Origin: Paracoccaceae bacterium
GTDB lineage: Bacteria; Pseudomonadota; Alphaproteobacteria; Rhodobacterales; Rhodobacteraceae
Length of the DNA stretch: 46,053 nt
NCBI GenBank assembly: GCA_029862205.1
Contig: JAOTXT010000031.1
Location: forward strand, 1 to 46,053
Direction of reading: 5' to 3'
The notes under the pieces are model-generated. The model worked only from the letters and a program-made list of their open reading frames with translations, was not told the DNA's origin and ran no database searches. Positions 24,890 to 34,904 of the stretch are shown piece by piece. Positions within the stretch are counted from its first letter, which is position 1. Each line of letters starts with the position of its first letter. Both the position numbers and the translations under genes were made by a program.

Positions 24890-26065
24890 CTAGCCTGCGA
24901 GGCCAACCGCGAATGCGGCGATCCGGCCCAGCGCGTCTTCCAGGTCCGCCTCGGGAACTGTCAGCGCGACCCGCAGATGCCCTGCCGCCGCGTCGCCAAA
25001 GCTCTCGCCCGGCATCACCGCGATCCGCTCGGCTTCCAGCAGGCGCTCGGCGAATTCCGTGCCCGAGAGCCCGGTCGCGCGGACGTCCAGCATCAGATAC
25101 ATGCCCCCCTGGGGCGGGACCGCGCGCACCGCCGGCTGGTTGCCGAGAGCGGCCACGGCAATATGAGCGCGCCGCCGGTAGCGATCGGCGATCTTGGCCT
25201 CGATTTCACCTCCTTCGGTGAGGGCGAATAGCCCGGCATCTTGGATGAACCCCGGCAGGCCATAGGTCGTCGTGGTCGCCAGATCACCCAGATGGTCGAT
25301 CGCGGCCTCTGGCCCCACCAGCCAGCCCAACCGCGAGCCGGTCATGGCATGGGATTTCGACAGCGAGCCCACCACCAGGCACCGATCCGCCATGCCGGGC
25401 AGGTCGCGGGCGCTGACGAAAACGCCGTCATGGACCTGGCAGCCATAGAGCTCGTCCGCGATCAGCCAAAGCCCGCGCCGCCGGCAGAGCTCGGCCAGGG
25501 CTTCCATCTGCGCGGCCTCGTAGACCGCGCCCGTGGGGTTATTCGGCGAATTGACCAGGATCGCCCTGGTATCCGGCTCCACAGCGGCCTGGATCAGGCC
25601 GATATCGGGCTGGAAATTCTGGTCGGCCGGGGTCTGGACAATGATCGGCCGGCCAGCGGCTGCCCGCACGGTTTGGGCAAAGGTCGCATAATAGGGATCG
25701 AGAATGATGCAGGACTGGCCCGGGTCGAGCACCGCCGTCATCGCCGCGAAGATCGCCGCCTGTCCGCCAGGCGTGACGATCACGTTCTCGCGCTTGGCCG
25801 GCACCGCAGACTGCCGCGTGACCCGCGCCGCAATCGCATCGCGCAGCGCGGCCGATCCCATGACGCTGGCATAGCCAAGATTGCCCCGGTCCATGCTGGA
25901 CTTCATCGCGTCCAGGATTGTCCGGTCCGTCTTGATATCGTGATCGCCGACCGAGAGCAGCAGCACGTCCTCGCCGGACTCCTCCAGCGCCTTGCCGCGA
26001 TAGTGGATCGACCAGCCATCATCGCCGCCGGTGACGACGCCCTCGATTCGCCGCGAGAGTTCCAT
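24890..26065 (-). CDS. Pyridoxal-phosphate aminotransferase, AruH-like (class I/II)
   Basis: 391-residue fold-type I aminotransferase. PLP residues: N176 (NSPNNPTG), D204 and Y207 (ADELYG), Schiff-base lysine K237 (SLSKSHAMTGSRLGW). The segments DGWSIHYRG, DLPGMADRC, SLSKSHAMTG and TYGLPGFIQDAG closely recall the arginine:pyruvate transaminase AruH of pseudomonads, so arginine or another basic amino acid is a reasonable donor. That is recollection of family features, not a search. Two starts are possible: the ATG at 26063-26065 (MELSRRIEGVV, preceded by GGGGGCGG) or 26095. The ureohydrolase at the window start would act in the same broad arginine catabolism. Confidence 0.86.
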   Translation of the reverse strand: MELSRRIEGVVTGGDDGWSIHYRGKALEESGEDVLLLSVGDHDIKTDRTILDAMKSSMDRGNLGYASVMGSAALRDAIAARVTRQSAVPAKRENVIVTPGGQAAIFAAMTAVLDPGQSCIILDPYYATFAQTVRAAAGRPIIVQTPADQNFQPDIGLIQAAVEPDTRAILVNSPNNPTGAVYEAAQMEALAELCRRRGLWLIADELYGCQVHDGVFVSARDLPGMADRCLVVGSLSKSHAMTGSRLGWLVGPEAAIDHLGDLATTTTYGLPGFIQDAGLFALTEGGEIEAKIADRYRRRAHIAVAALGNQPAVRAVPPQGGMYLMLDVRATGLSGTEFAERLLEAERIAVMPGESFGDAAAGHLRVALTVPEADLEDALGRIAAFAVGLAG

Positions 26066-26096
26066 AACCGCCCCCGATGCCGCCCTAAATGTCATC

Positions 26097-26161
26097 GGGC
26101 GCGCCCCTTGAATGTCGGGGGCGCGCCCGCAATTCGATCTTGCACCGGCCTATCAGGCCGG
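26097..26161 (-). terminator. Two GC-rich hairpins downstream of degP
   Basis: Hairpin one pairs GGGCGCGCCCC (26097-26107) with GGGGCGCGCCC (26118-26128); hairpin two pairs CCGGCCT (26145-26151) with AGGCCGG (26155-26161). They follow the degP stop on the minus strand but have no T-run, so they may be intrinsic-like stall sites, mRNA 3' protectors, or attenuation of read-through into the aminotransferase gene. Confidence 0.55.
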
Positions 26162-26172
26162 CTCGGTTTGGA

Positions 26173-27657
26173 TCAACCGCCGATGGTCACGGGCACGAAG
26201 CGCAAGTCGCCACCGCTCTGGACCAAAAGCAGGACCGAGCCGCGGCCCGCCTCGAGCGCTTCGTTCACCTTGGCCTCGACATCCTCGGGCGCCGCGACGG
26301 GCTCCTGACCGACCTCGACGATCACATCGCCGGGTCTCAGGCCCTTCTCGGCCGCCGAACCCGCCTCGGTCACGCCGGTGATCAGAACGCCGGTCACGTC
26401 GTCGGCAATGCCGAACTCGGTTCGAGCATCCGAGGTTAGATCTCCGAGCGTCAGGCCAAGCTGAGCGAGCTCCAATGCCTTGGATTCGGCTCCGCCATCC
26501 TCGGTGGCAGGCGCGGAGGCTTGTGTGCCATCCTCCTCCAAAAGCGCGATCGTGACCTTGAGCGTCAGCGTCTTGCCCTTGCGGAAAACAACCACCCGGA
26601 CCGCCTTGTCGACCTCGGTTTCGGCGACCATGCGCGGCAAGTCACGCATCTGCTCGACGTCCTGCCCGTCGAATTTGATGATGACGTCGCCGGCCTCGAC
26701 GCCACCTTCCTTGGCCGGGCCGCCATCAGTGACATCGGCGACAAGCGCGCCCATGGCATTCTCCATGCCCAGAGCCTCGGCCATCTCGTCATTGACCGTC
26801 TGAATGCGCACGCCCAGCCACCCGCGCCGGGTCACGCCGTATTCACGCAGCTGGTCGACCACGCCCTTGGCCAGGTTTGCCGGCACCGCAAAGCCTATCC
26901 CGACCGAATTGCCCGTGGGCGAGATGATCGCCGAGTTCACGCCCACCACGTCGCCGTTCATGTCAAAAAGCGGCCCGCCGGAATTGCCCCGGTTGATCGC
27001 CGCGTCGGTCTGGATGAAATCGTCGTAGGGCCCGGCGTTGATGTCACGGTTCCGCGCCGAGATGATCCCGGCCGAGACCGAGCCGCCGAGGCCGAAGGGA
27101 TTGCCGATCGCCAGTACCCAGTCGCCCACGCGGGCGGCGTCGCTGTCGGCAAAATTGACGAAGGGCAAGGGCTCGGTCGGCTCGACCTTGAGCAGCGCAA
27201 TATCCGTCTTCGGGTCGGTGCCGATCAGTGTCGCCTCGAGCGAGACACCATTGTAGAAATTGATGGTAATCTCGTCGGCCTCGGCGATCACGTGGTTGTT
27301 GGTAACGATATAGCCCTCGGCGCTGATCACGAAGCCCGAGCCCAGTGACTGCACGGTCTGCGGCGCGCGCGGCTGGCCGTTCTCGAAGAAATCCTTGAAC
27401 AGATCCTCGAACGGGCTGCCCTCGGGCACTTGCGGACCGCCATCACCTGGGCGCTCGACCCGCTGGGCCGTCGAGATATTAACCACTGATGGGCTCAGCC
27501 GCTCGGCCAGGTCGGCGAAGCTCGCCACAGGCTGGGCTTGCGCGAGCGGCGCCTGGACCGTCAACGCTGTCAAGGCCAGACCAAAGGTCAGCGCCAATGC
27601 CATCAATCCACGCGCCACCAAGCCACTCGGTGCGGCGGAAGTCGAAGGGAATGTCAC
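26173..27657 (-). CDS. degP: Periplasmic serine protease DegP/DegQ (Do family)
   Basis: 494-residue HtrA-type chaperone-protease that degrades misfolded envelope proteins. Residues 1-42 contain a signal peptide (LMALALTFGLALTALTVQAPLAQA). The chymotrypsin-like domain has H122 (TNNHVIAEAD), D152 (PKTDIALLKV) and S226 (NRGNSGGPLF). PDZ1 spans about 275-365 (GWLGVRIQTV) and PDZ2 about 385-490. It starts with GTG at 27655-27657 preceded by AGAGGAGAG. It is the last gene of hflK-hflC-DUF2065-degP, coupling membrane (HflKC) and periplasmic quality control. DegP versus DegQ cannot be fixed from sequence inspection. Confidence 0.94.
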   Translation of the reverse strand: MTFPSTSAAPSGLVARGLMALALTFGLALTALTVQAPLAQAQPVASFADLAERLSPSVVNISTAQRVERPGDGGPQVPEGSPFEDLFKDFFENGQPRAPQTVQSLGSGFVISAEGYIVTNNHVIAEADEITINFYNGVSLEATLIGTDPKTDIALLKVEPTEPLPFVNFADSDAARVGDWVLAIGNPFGLGGSVSAGIISARNRDINAGPYDDFIQTDAAINRGNSGGPLFDMNGDVVGVNSAIISPTGNSVGIGFAVPANLAKGVVDQLREYGVTRRGWLGVRIQTVNDEMAEALGMENAMGALVADVTDGGPAKEGGVEAGDVIIKFDGQDVEQMRDLPRMVAETEVDKAVRVVVFRKGKTLTLKVTIALLEEDGTQASAPATEDGGAESKALELAQLGLTLGDLTSDARTEFGIADDVTGVLITGVTEAGSAAEKGLRPGDVIVEVGQEPVAAPEDVEAKVNEALEAGRGSVLLLVQSGGDLRFVPVTIGG

Positions 27658-27725
27658 GGTCTGCTCTCCTCTGTTTCAACGGCCCTGGCGGATTGTTATT
27701 TGTTCTATGCCGCCGGGCTCCCGTT

Positions 27726-27908
27726 CTAGCCCCTAATCAATAAATATAACGCCCCGCCAGTGAGCGTCATCAGAATTCCGACCATGCGCATCTGCTGGGC
27801 GCCGACGCCCCTGAGCGCCGCGAGCAACTCGGGCAGCGATGACGCGAAGATCATCGCCGCCATGCCCTCGATCACAAGGACCAGGGAGAGGGCGGCAAGC
27901 AGGTCCAT
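27726..27908 (-). CDS. DUF2065 family small membrane protein
   Basis: 60-residue inner-membrane protein with two hydrophobic helices (about 4-24 and 40-58), starting MDLLAALSLVLVIEGMAAMIF and ending GGALYLLIRG. It belongs to the YjeT-type DUF2065 family, whose members are typically next to hflC in proteobacteria, as here. Function is unknown; a role with HflKC in FtsH control is plausible by location only. It begins 25 bases after the hflC stop and ends 68 bases before degP. No strong ribosome-binding site precedes the ATG at 27906-27908, which suggests translation coupled to hflC. Confidence 0.85.
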   Translation of the reverse strand: MDLLAALSLVLVIEGMAAMIFASSLPELLAALRGVGAQQMRMVGILMTLTGGALYLLIRG

Positions 27909-27933
27909 AATCCAATCCGCCGCTCAGCGCCCG

Positions 27934-28806
27934 TTACTCACCAGGTGCCAGGCTGGGCGACTTCAAATAGTCGAAGAATTCGCTGTCTGGTGAGATTACC
28001 AGGGTCGAGTTATTTCCTTGAATCGCACGTTCATACGCCGTCAGCGAGCGGTAGAAGGCGAAGAACTCGGCATCGCGGCCGTAGGCGCCGGCATAGATCG
28101 AATTGCGCTCGGCATCAGCCTCGCCGCGGATAACCTCGGCAGCCCGTTGTGCCTCGGACACCAACTCCACCGCCTCGCGGTCCGCGGTTGCGCGGACCTC
28201 CTGGGCGCGTTCCTTGCCGCGGGCGCGCTCGTCCGCCGCCTCACGCTCACGCTCGGCGTTCATGCGGGCGAAGGTGGCGTTCAAGTTTTGCTGCGGCAGG
28301 TCGGCGCGGCGGATCCGCACGTCGATGATCTCGACGCCCAGATTGGTCGCCTGGACGCGGGCGGCATTGCGGATGCGGGTCATCAGGACCGTGCGTTCGG
28401 GGCTGAGCACGTCGGCCGAGGTCACGGTGCCCAGAACCTCGCGCAGGCTTGCGTTCAGAATACGCTCCAACCGCGGCAACGCGGCGGCCTCGGCCTGCAC
28501 GGCTTGGCGGAACTGGATGACATTGATGATCCGCCAGCGCGCGAAAGCGTCGACCACCAACCGGCGCTCGTCGGCCGGGGTGACCTCCAGCGCCGAGGTC
28601 TCGAGTGGCAGGATACGGCTTTCATAATAGACCACGTCCTGGATGAATGGGAACTTGAAACCAAGCCCGGGCTCGGTCTTGACCTGCTTCACCTGTCCGA
28701 ACTGCAGGACCAGGGCCTGCTTGCGCTCGTCGACGATGAAGATCGATGACAAAACGCCGATGACCACGACTGCGGCAATGGCCGCGATAATGGGGACGAC
28801 CCGCAT
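27934..28806 (-). CDS. hflC: HflC, SPFH-domain regulator of FtsH
   Basis: 290-residue membrane protein, partner of HflK in a large complex that encloses and modulates the FtsH protease. One N-terminal transmembrane helix (VVPIIAAIAAVVVIGVLSSIF) precedes the SPFH/band-7 domain (FIVDERKQALVLQFG, FKFPFIQDVVYYESRIL) and a long charged coiled-coil region (about 175-235, RMNAEREREAADERARGKERAQE). The C-terminal FFAFYRSLTAYE and VISPDSEFFDYL segments are typical HflC. The hflK stop TGA and hflC start ATG share one base (TGATG), so translation is coupled. Confidence 0.97.
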   Translation of the reverse strand: MRVVPIIAAIAAVVVIGVLSSIFIVDERKQALVLQFGQVKQVKTEPGLGFKFPFIQDVVYYESRILPLETSALEVTPADERRLVVDAFARWRIINVIQFRQAVQAEAAALPRLERILNASLREVLGTVTSADVLSPERTVLMTRIRNAARVQATNLGVEIIDVRIRRADLPQQNLNATFARMNAEREREAADERARGKERAQEVRATADREAVELVSEAQRAAEVIRGEADAERNSIYAGAYGRDAEFFAFYRSLTAYERAIQGNNSTLVISPDSEFFDYLKSPSLAPGE

Positions 28807-29993
28807 CAGTTGGTACCTCCCGGATTGGCGTTGCTACGGCTGCGGCGCAATTCGTTCAGCGGAAGATATGGCACTACCCCCTGACCGCCAGTGCCACCGG
28901 TACCCTCGTCGATGATGATCTTGTCCACGTCGCTCAGAACCCGTTCGATCGTCTCGATATAAAGGCGCTTGCGGGTCACTTCCGGCGCCAGGATATATTC
29001 CTCGTAGACCGCTTCGAAGCGTGCCGCTTCACCCTTGGCCTCGTTGATCACCTGGGCGCGGTAGCCTTCGGCTTCTTGCAGCAACTGAGCGACCTGACCG
29101 CGTGCACCGGCCAGTTTCTGGTTGGCATAGGCCTCGGCACGCTTCTCCTCGGTATCGCGGTCCTGCTCGGCCGCCTGGACGTCGCGGAAAGCATCGATGA
29201 CCTGGGGTGGCGGGTCGGCGCCATCGAAGTTCACGCGGACGATGTTTACTCCGGACTCGTAACTGTCGAGCGTTGACTGGATCAGCTCCTCCACTTCCTG
29301 ACTGACCGCGGCGCGGTCACGGGTCAGGATCGGCTTCAGCCGCGAGCGCGCAATCACCTCGCGCATGGCCGATTCCGAAACCGCCTGGATCGTCTGGTTC
29401 GGTTCGGCCAGGTTGAACAGGAAAAGGTCCGGGCGTGCGATGTTCCAAACCACCTGGAAGTCGATATCGACGATGTTCTCGTCGCCTGTCAGCATCAGCC
29501 CCTGCTCGGCAGCGCGCGCGCGCGTGGTCGACGGCGCCTTGCCGATATCGATCGTGTTCTCGCGGGTCACCGGCAGGATCTCGTAGGTCACGACCGGCCA
29601 GGGCGCGAAGTTGAGGCCGGACTCGCCGATCGCCGAGAACTCACCAAGGAACAGCTCGACCGATTGTTCCTCGGGCTTGACGGTGTAGAAGGACTGGAAC
29701 AGCCAGGCCAACGCCAAGACCACCGGAATCGCAACTGGCAGATAGCGCTCGATGCCCGGCTCGCCGCCGCCCCGGCGGCCGCCTCGTCCGCCGCCGCCGC
29801 CTTTACCGCCCAGCACCACTTTCAACTGGTCGCGGCCCTTGCGCAGCAGATCGTCCAGGTCGGGGCCCTGCTGGCCACCGCCGCCGCCACCGCCGCCCCA
29901 GGGGCCCTTGCCGCCCCCGCGGTTGTCCCCGCCGCCGCCACCGCCGCCACCGCCCCACGGGCCGCCGCCGCCGTTATTGCTGCTATAGGGCAT
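28806..29993 (-). CDS. hflK: HflK, SPFH-domain regulator of FtsH
   Basis: 395-residue partner of HflC. The N-terminus (about 1-55) is an extreme glycine/tryptophan low-complexity tract (GGGGPWGGGGGG), common in HflK. A transmembrane helix (about 85-103, PVVLALAWLFQSF) and the SPFH domain (EEQSVELFLGEF, SGLNFAPWPVVTYEILPV) follow, then a helical region (DTEEKRAEAYANQKLAGARGQ). The start at 29991-29993 (MPYSSNNGG) matches usual HflK N-termini; an in-frame ATG at 30014 with a GAGG eight bases ahead is an alternative that adds seven residues. First gene of the hflK-hflC-DUF2065-degP operon. The 165 bases before it toward gor should hold the promoter. Confidence 0.96.
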   Translation of the reverse strand: MPYSSNNGGGGPWGGGGGGGGGDNRGGGKGPWGGGGGGGGQQGPDLDDLLRKGRDQLKVVLGGKGGGGGRGGRRGGGEPGIERYLPVAIPVVLALAWLFQSFYTVKPEEQSVELFLGEFSAIGESGLNFAPWPVVTYEILPVTRENTIDIGKAPSTTRARAAEQGLMLTGDENIVDIDFQVVWNIARPDLFLFNLAEPNQTIQAVSESAMREVIARSRLKPILTRDRAAVSQEVEELIQSTLDSYESGVNIVRVNFDGADPPPQVIDAFRDVQAAEQDRDTEEKRAEAYANQKLAGARGQVAQLLQEAEGYRAQVINEAKGEAARFEAVYEEYILAPEVTRKRLYIETIERVLSDVDKIIIDEGTGGTGGQGVVPYLPLNELRRSRSNANPGGTN

Positions 29994-30158
29994 CGTCTCG
30001 TTGAACCTCCGCATGGAGCGCGCCTCGCAATTTCGTCTTGTCCGGGCCTCCTTAGCAGGGTTTTGGCCCGGTAGACCATCCCTGATCAGGTGGGGTTGGG
30101 ATAGCCGCGTTCAAGGGGCGGCCCACCAGTGCGGCAGAGCGGCCGGGCACGGGTTTGC

Positions 30159-31511
30159 CTAGGCGACCGGCTCTTTCATCGTCACCAATTCCTCGGCCGC
30201 CGTCGGGTGCACGGCGACAGTGCGGTCGAAGTCCGCCTTGGTCGCGCCCATCTTGACCGCGATCGCGGCCATCTGGATCATCTCGCCGGCCCCGTGGCCG
30301 ACGATATGGACCCCGCGCACGCGGTCCGTCTCCTTGTCGGCAATCAGCTTCATCAGCATCTTCTCGTCCCGGCCGGCCAAGATGTTCAACATCGGCCGGA
30401 ACGCCGAACGGTAGACCTCGATCTCGCCTTCCGCGCGGGCCTGGTCCTCGGTCAGGCCCACCGTGCCGATCTCGGGCTGGGTGAAAACCGCTGTCGCCAC
30501 CATGGAATGATCGGGCTTTGTGGGCGTGGCGTTGAAGACCGTCTCGGCGAAGGCCGCGCCCTCACGGATCGCGACCGGGGTCAGCGCCAGCCGATCGGTG
30601 ACGTCGCCGACCGCGTAGATCGAAGGGATCGAGGACTGGGACCAATCATCCACCTGGACCGCGCCGTTCCCGGTCAGGCGTACGCCTGCCTCTTCCAGCC
30701 CCAGTCCGCCCGTGTTCGGGACACGGCCCGTGGCGTAGAGCACAAGCCCAACCTGCCGGGACGATCCGGATGTCAGGTGGACAGTCAGCGCGCCCGGTTT
30801 GCCCGCAATCCGGTCCACATCTTCGCGGGTCAGAATCTCGACCCCACGCCCGCGCATGGCGTCTTGCACATGGGTGCGGATATCCTCGTCAAAGCCGCGC
30901 AGGATTGGGTCGCGGCGGTAGACTTGGGTGACCTTTACCCCCATCCCGTTGAGGATGCCGGCGAACTCGGAGGCAATATAGCCGCCGCCCACCACCATGG
31001 CCCGCTCGGGCAGTTGGTCGATATCGAAGATCTCGTTCGAGGTGATCGCCAGGTCAGCCCCCTCGATCTCGGGCACGAAGGGCGTGCCGCCGGTGGCGAT
31101 CAGGATGTGCTTGGCGGCGAACTCGGCGCCATCGGCGAGCTTTACCGAATGAGGCGAGGTGACGGTGGCGCGGGTGTGGAATATCTCGACCCCGGCACGC
31201 TCCAGATTGGCCTTGTAGATCCCTTCCAGCCGGGTGATCTCGGCTTCCTTCTGACCGTGCATTTTGGACCAGTCGAAGGTCGGGCGCACCTCGGACCAGC
31301 CGTAGCCGCGGCTGTCCTCGAACATCTCGGAAAACGAGGAGGCATAGACCAACAGCTTCTTCGGCACGCAGCCCCGGATCACGCAAGTGCCGCCATAGCG
31401 GTATTCCTCGGCCAGCCCGACCTTGGCGCCATACCCAGCCGACATCCGCGCCGCCCGCACGCCGCCGGAGCCGCCGCCGATGACGAAGAGGTCGTAGTCG
31501 AAGTTGGTCAT
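30159..31511 (-). CDS. gor: Glutathione-disulfide reductase
   Basis: 450-residue FAD-dependent disulfide oxidoreductase that regenerates GSH with NADPH. Motifs: FAD-binding VIGGGSGGVRAARMSAGYGAKV (from about residue 10), redox-active pair C43/C48 (GGTCVIRGCVPKK), NAD(P)-binding VVGGGYIASEFAG, and VGDVTDRLALTPVAIREG. The dimerisation domain ends with the catalytic HPTAAEELVTM. Start ATG 31509-31511 with CGGAG upstream. It begins 13 bases after the rpiA stop on the same strand, so rpiA and gor form an operon. RpiA feeds the pentose-phosphate pathway, the NADPH source for this enzyme. Matching GSH enzymes (gst, ggt) are elsewhere in the window. Confidence 0.95.
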   Translation of the reverse strand: MTNFDYDLFVIGGGSGGVRAARMSAGYGAKVGLAEEYRYGGTCVIRGCVPKKLLVYASSFSEMFEDSRGYGWSEVRPTFDWSKMHGQKEAEITRLEGIYKANLERAGVEIFHTRATVTSPHSVKLADGAEFAAKHILIATGGTPFVPEIEGADLAITSNEIFDIDQLPERAMVVGGGYIASEFAGILNGMGVKVTQVYRRDPILRGFDEDIRTHVQDAMRGRGVEILTREDVDRIAGKPGALTVHLTSGSSRQVGLVLYATGRVPNTGGLGLEEAGVRLTGNGAVQVDDWSQSSIPSIYAVGDVTDRLALTPVAIREGAAFAETVFNATPTKPDHSMVATAVFTQPEIGTVGLTEDQARAEGEIEVYRSAFRPMLNILAGRDEKMLMKLIADKETDRVRGVHIVGHGAGEMIQMAAIAVKMGATKADFDRTVAVHPTAAEELVTMKEPVA

Positions 31512-31524
31512 GCAACAGACTCCG

Positions 31525-32247
31525 TCACGCGCCCGGCCCAATCACCCGCGCCGTCCCACCCGGCTCGCCCACCACCACGGCGCTGGCGATGCCACAGAAA
31601 AGGCCCGTCTCGACCACGCCGGGGATCGGGTTCAAGGCGGCGTTCAAGGCCGGCGGGTTGCCGATCCGGCTCAAGTCCAGATCGACGATATAGTGCCCTT
31701 CGTCCGACAGATAAGGCGCGTCCTCGCCGTGACGCAGCGTCATGGCGCGGCTGGCGACGTCGTGGCGCGCCAGCTCCTCGCCAATAAGGCGCATGGTCGT
31801 GCCCGACCCGAAGCGCACCACCTCGACCGGCAGGGGAAAGCCGCCGAGCGCCGCGACCTCCTTCGAAGGATCGGTGATCACCACCATCTGGGCCGAAGCG
31901 GTGGCGACGATCTTCTCCTGTAACAGCGCCCCGCCGCCGCCCTTGATCAAGTTCAGGTCGCCGTCGAATTCATCGGCGCCGTCCACGGTCAGGTCCAGGG
32001 CGCCCGCCTCGTCCAGGCTGGTCAAGGGAATGCCCAGCGCCGCCGCCAGGTCGCGCGTCCGGGTCGAGGTTGGCACGCCGGTCACCCTAAGTCCCTCGGT
32101 CTCCATCCGCTCGGCCAGCAGCTCAACGAACCACTTGGCGGTCGAGCCCGTGCCGAGGCCCAGCTTCATTCCGTCCTCGACGAACTCCAGCGCGCGCAGC
32201 GCAGCGGCGCGCTTGCCAAGCTCGGCCGGCGGCAGTCGGTCGGTCAT
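31525..32247 (-). CDS. rpiA: Ribose-5-phosphate isomerase A
   Basis: 240-residue enzyme interconverting ribose-5-phosphate and ribulose-5-phosphate in the non-oxidative pentose-phosphate pathway. Diagnostic segments: GLGTGSTAKW (phosphate loop, about 30-39), DLTVDGADEFDGDL (D89, D92), IKGGGGALLQEKIVA (K102, base E111). The start at 32245-32247 (MTDRLPPAELGKRAA) has GGGGGGAG ahead; much longer readings to 32406 are unsupported. It is upstream of gor in the same transcript and divergent from sdaA, with 170 bases between them. Confidence 0.96.
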   Translation of the reverse strand: MTDRLPPAELGKRAAALRALEFVEDGMKLGLGTGSTAKWFVELLAERMETEGLRVTGVPTSTRTRDLAAALGIPLTSLDEAGALDLTVDGADEFDGDLNLIKGGGGALLQEKIVATASAQMVVITDPSKEVAALGGFPLPVEVVRFGSGTTMRLIGEELARHDVASRAMTLRHGEDAPYLSDEGHYIVDLDLSRIGNPPALNAALNPIPGVVETGLFCGIASAVVVGEPGGTARVIGPGA

Positions 32248-32417
32248 GGCGCTCCCCCCATAGATGGCCCCCCAAAGATGCTCACCTTGGGATTCGGCGG
32301 CCATCTTAGCGCCCGGTTCGCGTCGCACCAGCGGGCATAGATGTCGAGATCGGAATATTCGGCGGCGCCGCATTGCTATATTCAGACGCGCGACGCCCTT
32401 GCGCATGGAGCCGAGGC

Positions 32418-33818
<1,401 letters not shown>

Positions 33819-33885
33819 TGGCCCTTCCAAGCCGCCGCCGATGCGGTCATACTCGGGCAAGCGCCAATACCGGGGAGACCGGGCC

Positions 33886-34719
33886 ATGCGAGACGATGTC
33901 CCAAGCGCCGCCGAAAGCGAACCGGCCGATTGCGAGCTGATCGAGCACCTGCCGTTCGATACTGAAGCCGTGATCGGCGCCCGCGCCAAGATCGGGCTGG
34001 TGGTACTGGCCTCGGACTACACGATGGAGCACGAGTTCCGCCGGGTCTTCGCGACGCCTGGCCTGGCCGAGGGCATCGACTATTACGAGGCGCGGATCAG
34101 GAACTCGCCAAAGATCACGCCCGAAAGCCTGGCCGCGATGGGTCCGCTGATCACCGATACCGTTGACCTGATCCTACCGGGCGCCGATCTGGACGTGGTC
34201 GCTTTCGGATGCACCTCGGCCTCGATGGTGCTGGGCGAGGAGGCGGTGGCCCAGGCAATTGCCAAGGCACGGCCAGGGACCAAACCGACGAACCCCATCA
34301 GCGCCGCCTTCGCCGCTTTCGATGTGCTTGATGCGCGCCGGATCGCGGTCCTGACCCCCTATCGCCGGGACGTCAACGAAATCGTGCGCGGTTACATCAC
34401 CGGCAAGGGCTACCAGGTGCCGGTTTTCGGCTCGTTCAACGAGCAGGACGACGCGGTCGTGGCCGGCATCGACGGAGCCAGCCTGAAAGCCGCGGTGCGC
34501 CGGATCACCGCGGATCACAAGGTGGACGCGGTTTTCGTCTCGTGTACTTCGGTGCATCTGCTCGACGCGGTGGCCGAGATCGAGGCGGAATGTGGCCTGC
34601 CCGTGACCTCGTCGAATCACGCGCTTGCCTGGCATTGCCTGCGTCTGGCGGGCGTGACCGGTAGCAGACCCGAACTTGGCCGGCTGTTCGAATTTAATCC
34701 CGCACACGCTTGGTTTTAG
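33886..34719 (+). CDS. Asp/Glu racemase-superfamily protein (maleate isomerase / EutA-like)
   Basis: 277 residues of the aspartate/glutamate racemase superfamily. The two active-site cysteines are C109 (VAFGCTSASMVLG) and C220 (VFVSCTSVHLLDAV), each at the end of an alpha/beta repeat. The pattern IGLVVLASDYTMEHEFRRVF resembles maleate cis-trans isomerases and the ectoine-utilisation protein EutA. Neither ectoine catabolic (doe/eut) nor nicotinate genes accompany it, so the reaction is unclear. Start at 33886 has CGGGGAG upstream. It is 67 bases after sdaA on the same strand; co-transcription is possible since no terminator is seen between them. Confidence 0.82.
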   Translation: MRDDVPSAAESEPADCELIEHLPFDTEAVIGARAKIGLVVLASDYTMEHEFRRVFATPGLAEGIDYYEARIRNSPKITPESLAAMGPLITDTVDLILPGADLDVVAFGCTSASMVLGEEAVAQAIAKARPGTKPTNPISAAFAAFDVLDARRIAVLTPYRRDVNEIVRGYITGKGYQVPVFGSFNEQDDAVVAGIDGASLKAAVRRITADHKVDAVFVSCTSVHLLDAVAEIEAECGLPVTSSNHALAWHCLRLAGVTGSRPELGRLFEFNPAHAWF

Positions 34720-34741
34720 AACCGAACGGTCCGTGCAACCT

Positions 34742-34763
34742 GAGGGCGAGTAGCCGCGCCCTC
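34742..34763 (+). terminator. Weak terminator-like hairpin after the EutA-like gene
   Basis: GAGGGCG (34742-34748) pairs with CGCCCTC (34757-34763) across an 8-base loop, 22 bases after the stop. The following TGCATATATCG is AU-rich but has no T-run, so termination would be inefficient. Confidence 0.45.
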
Positions 34764-34904
34764 TGCATATATCGAAAAGTGCAAATCATTCAAAAAACAG
34801 GAATTTTGACCAAATATGGCGATTTCTGAGAGAATTTGTGGGACGGTGTGTTCTCGTTTCGATGTGCGCGTGTTGCGTAATGTGTGAAGTAAACGGTGTG
34901 TGTG

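Noticed and set aside
29750-29990. Poly-proline reading frame on the plus strand (GGN/CCN repeats)
   Set aside because: It is the complement of the glycine-rich HflK N-terminus, not a gene.
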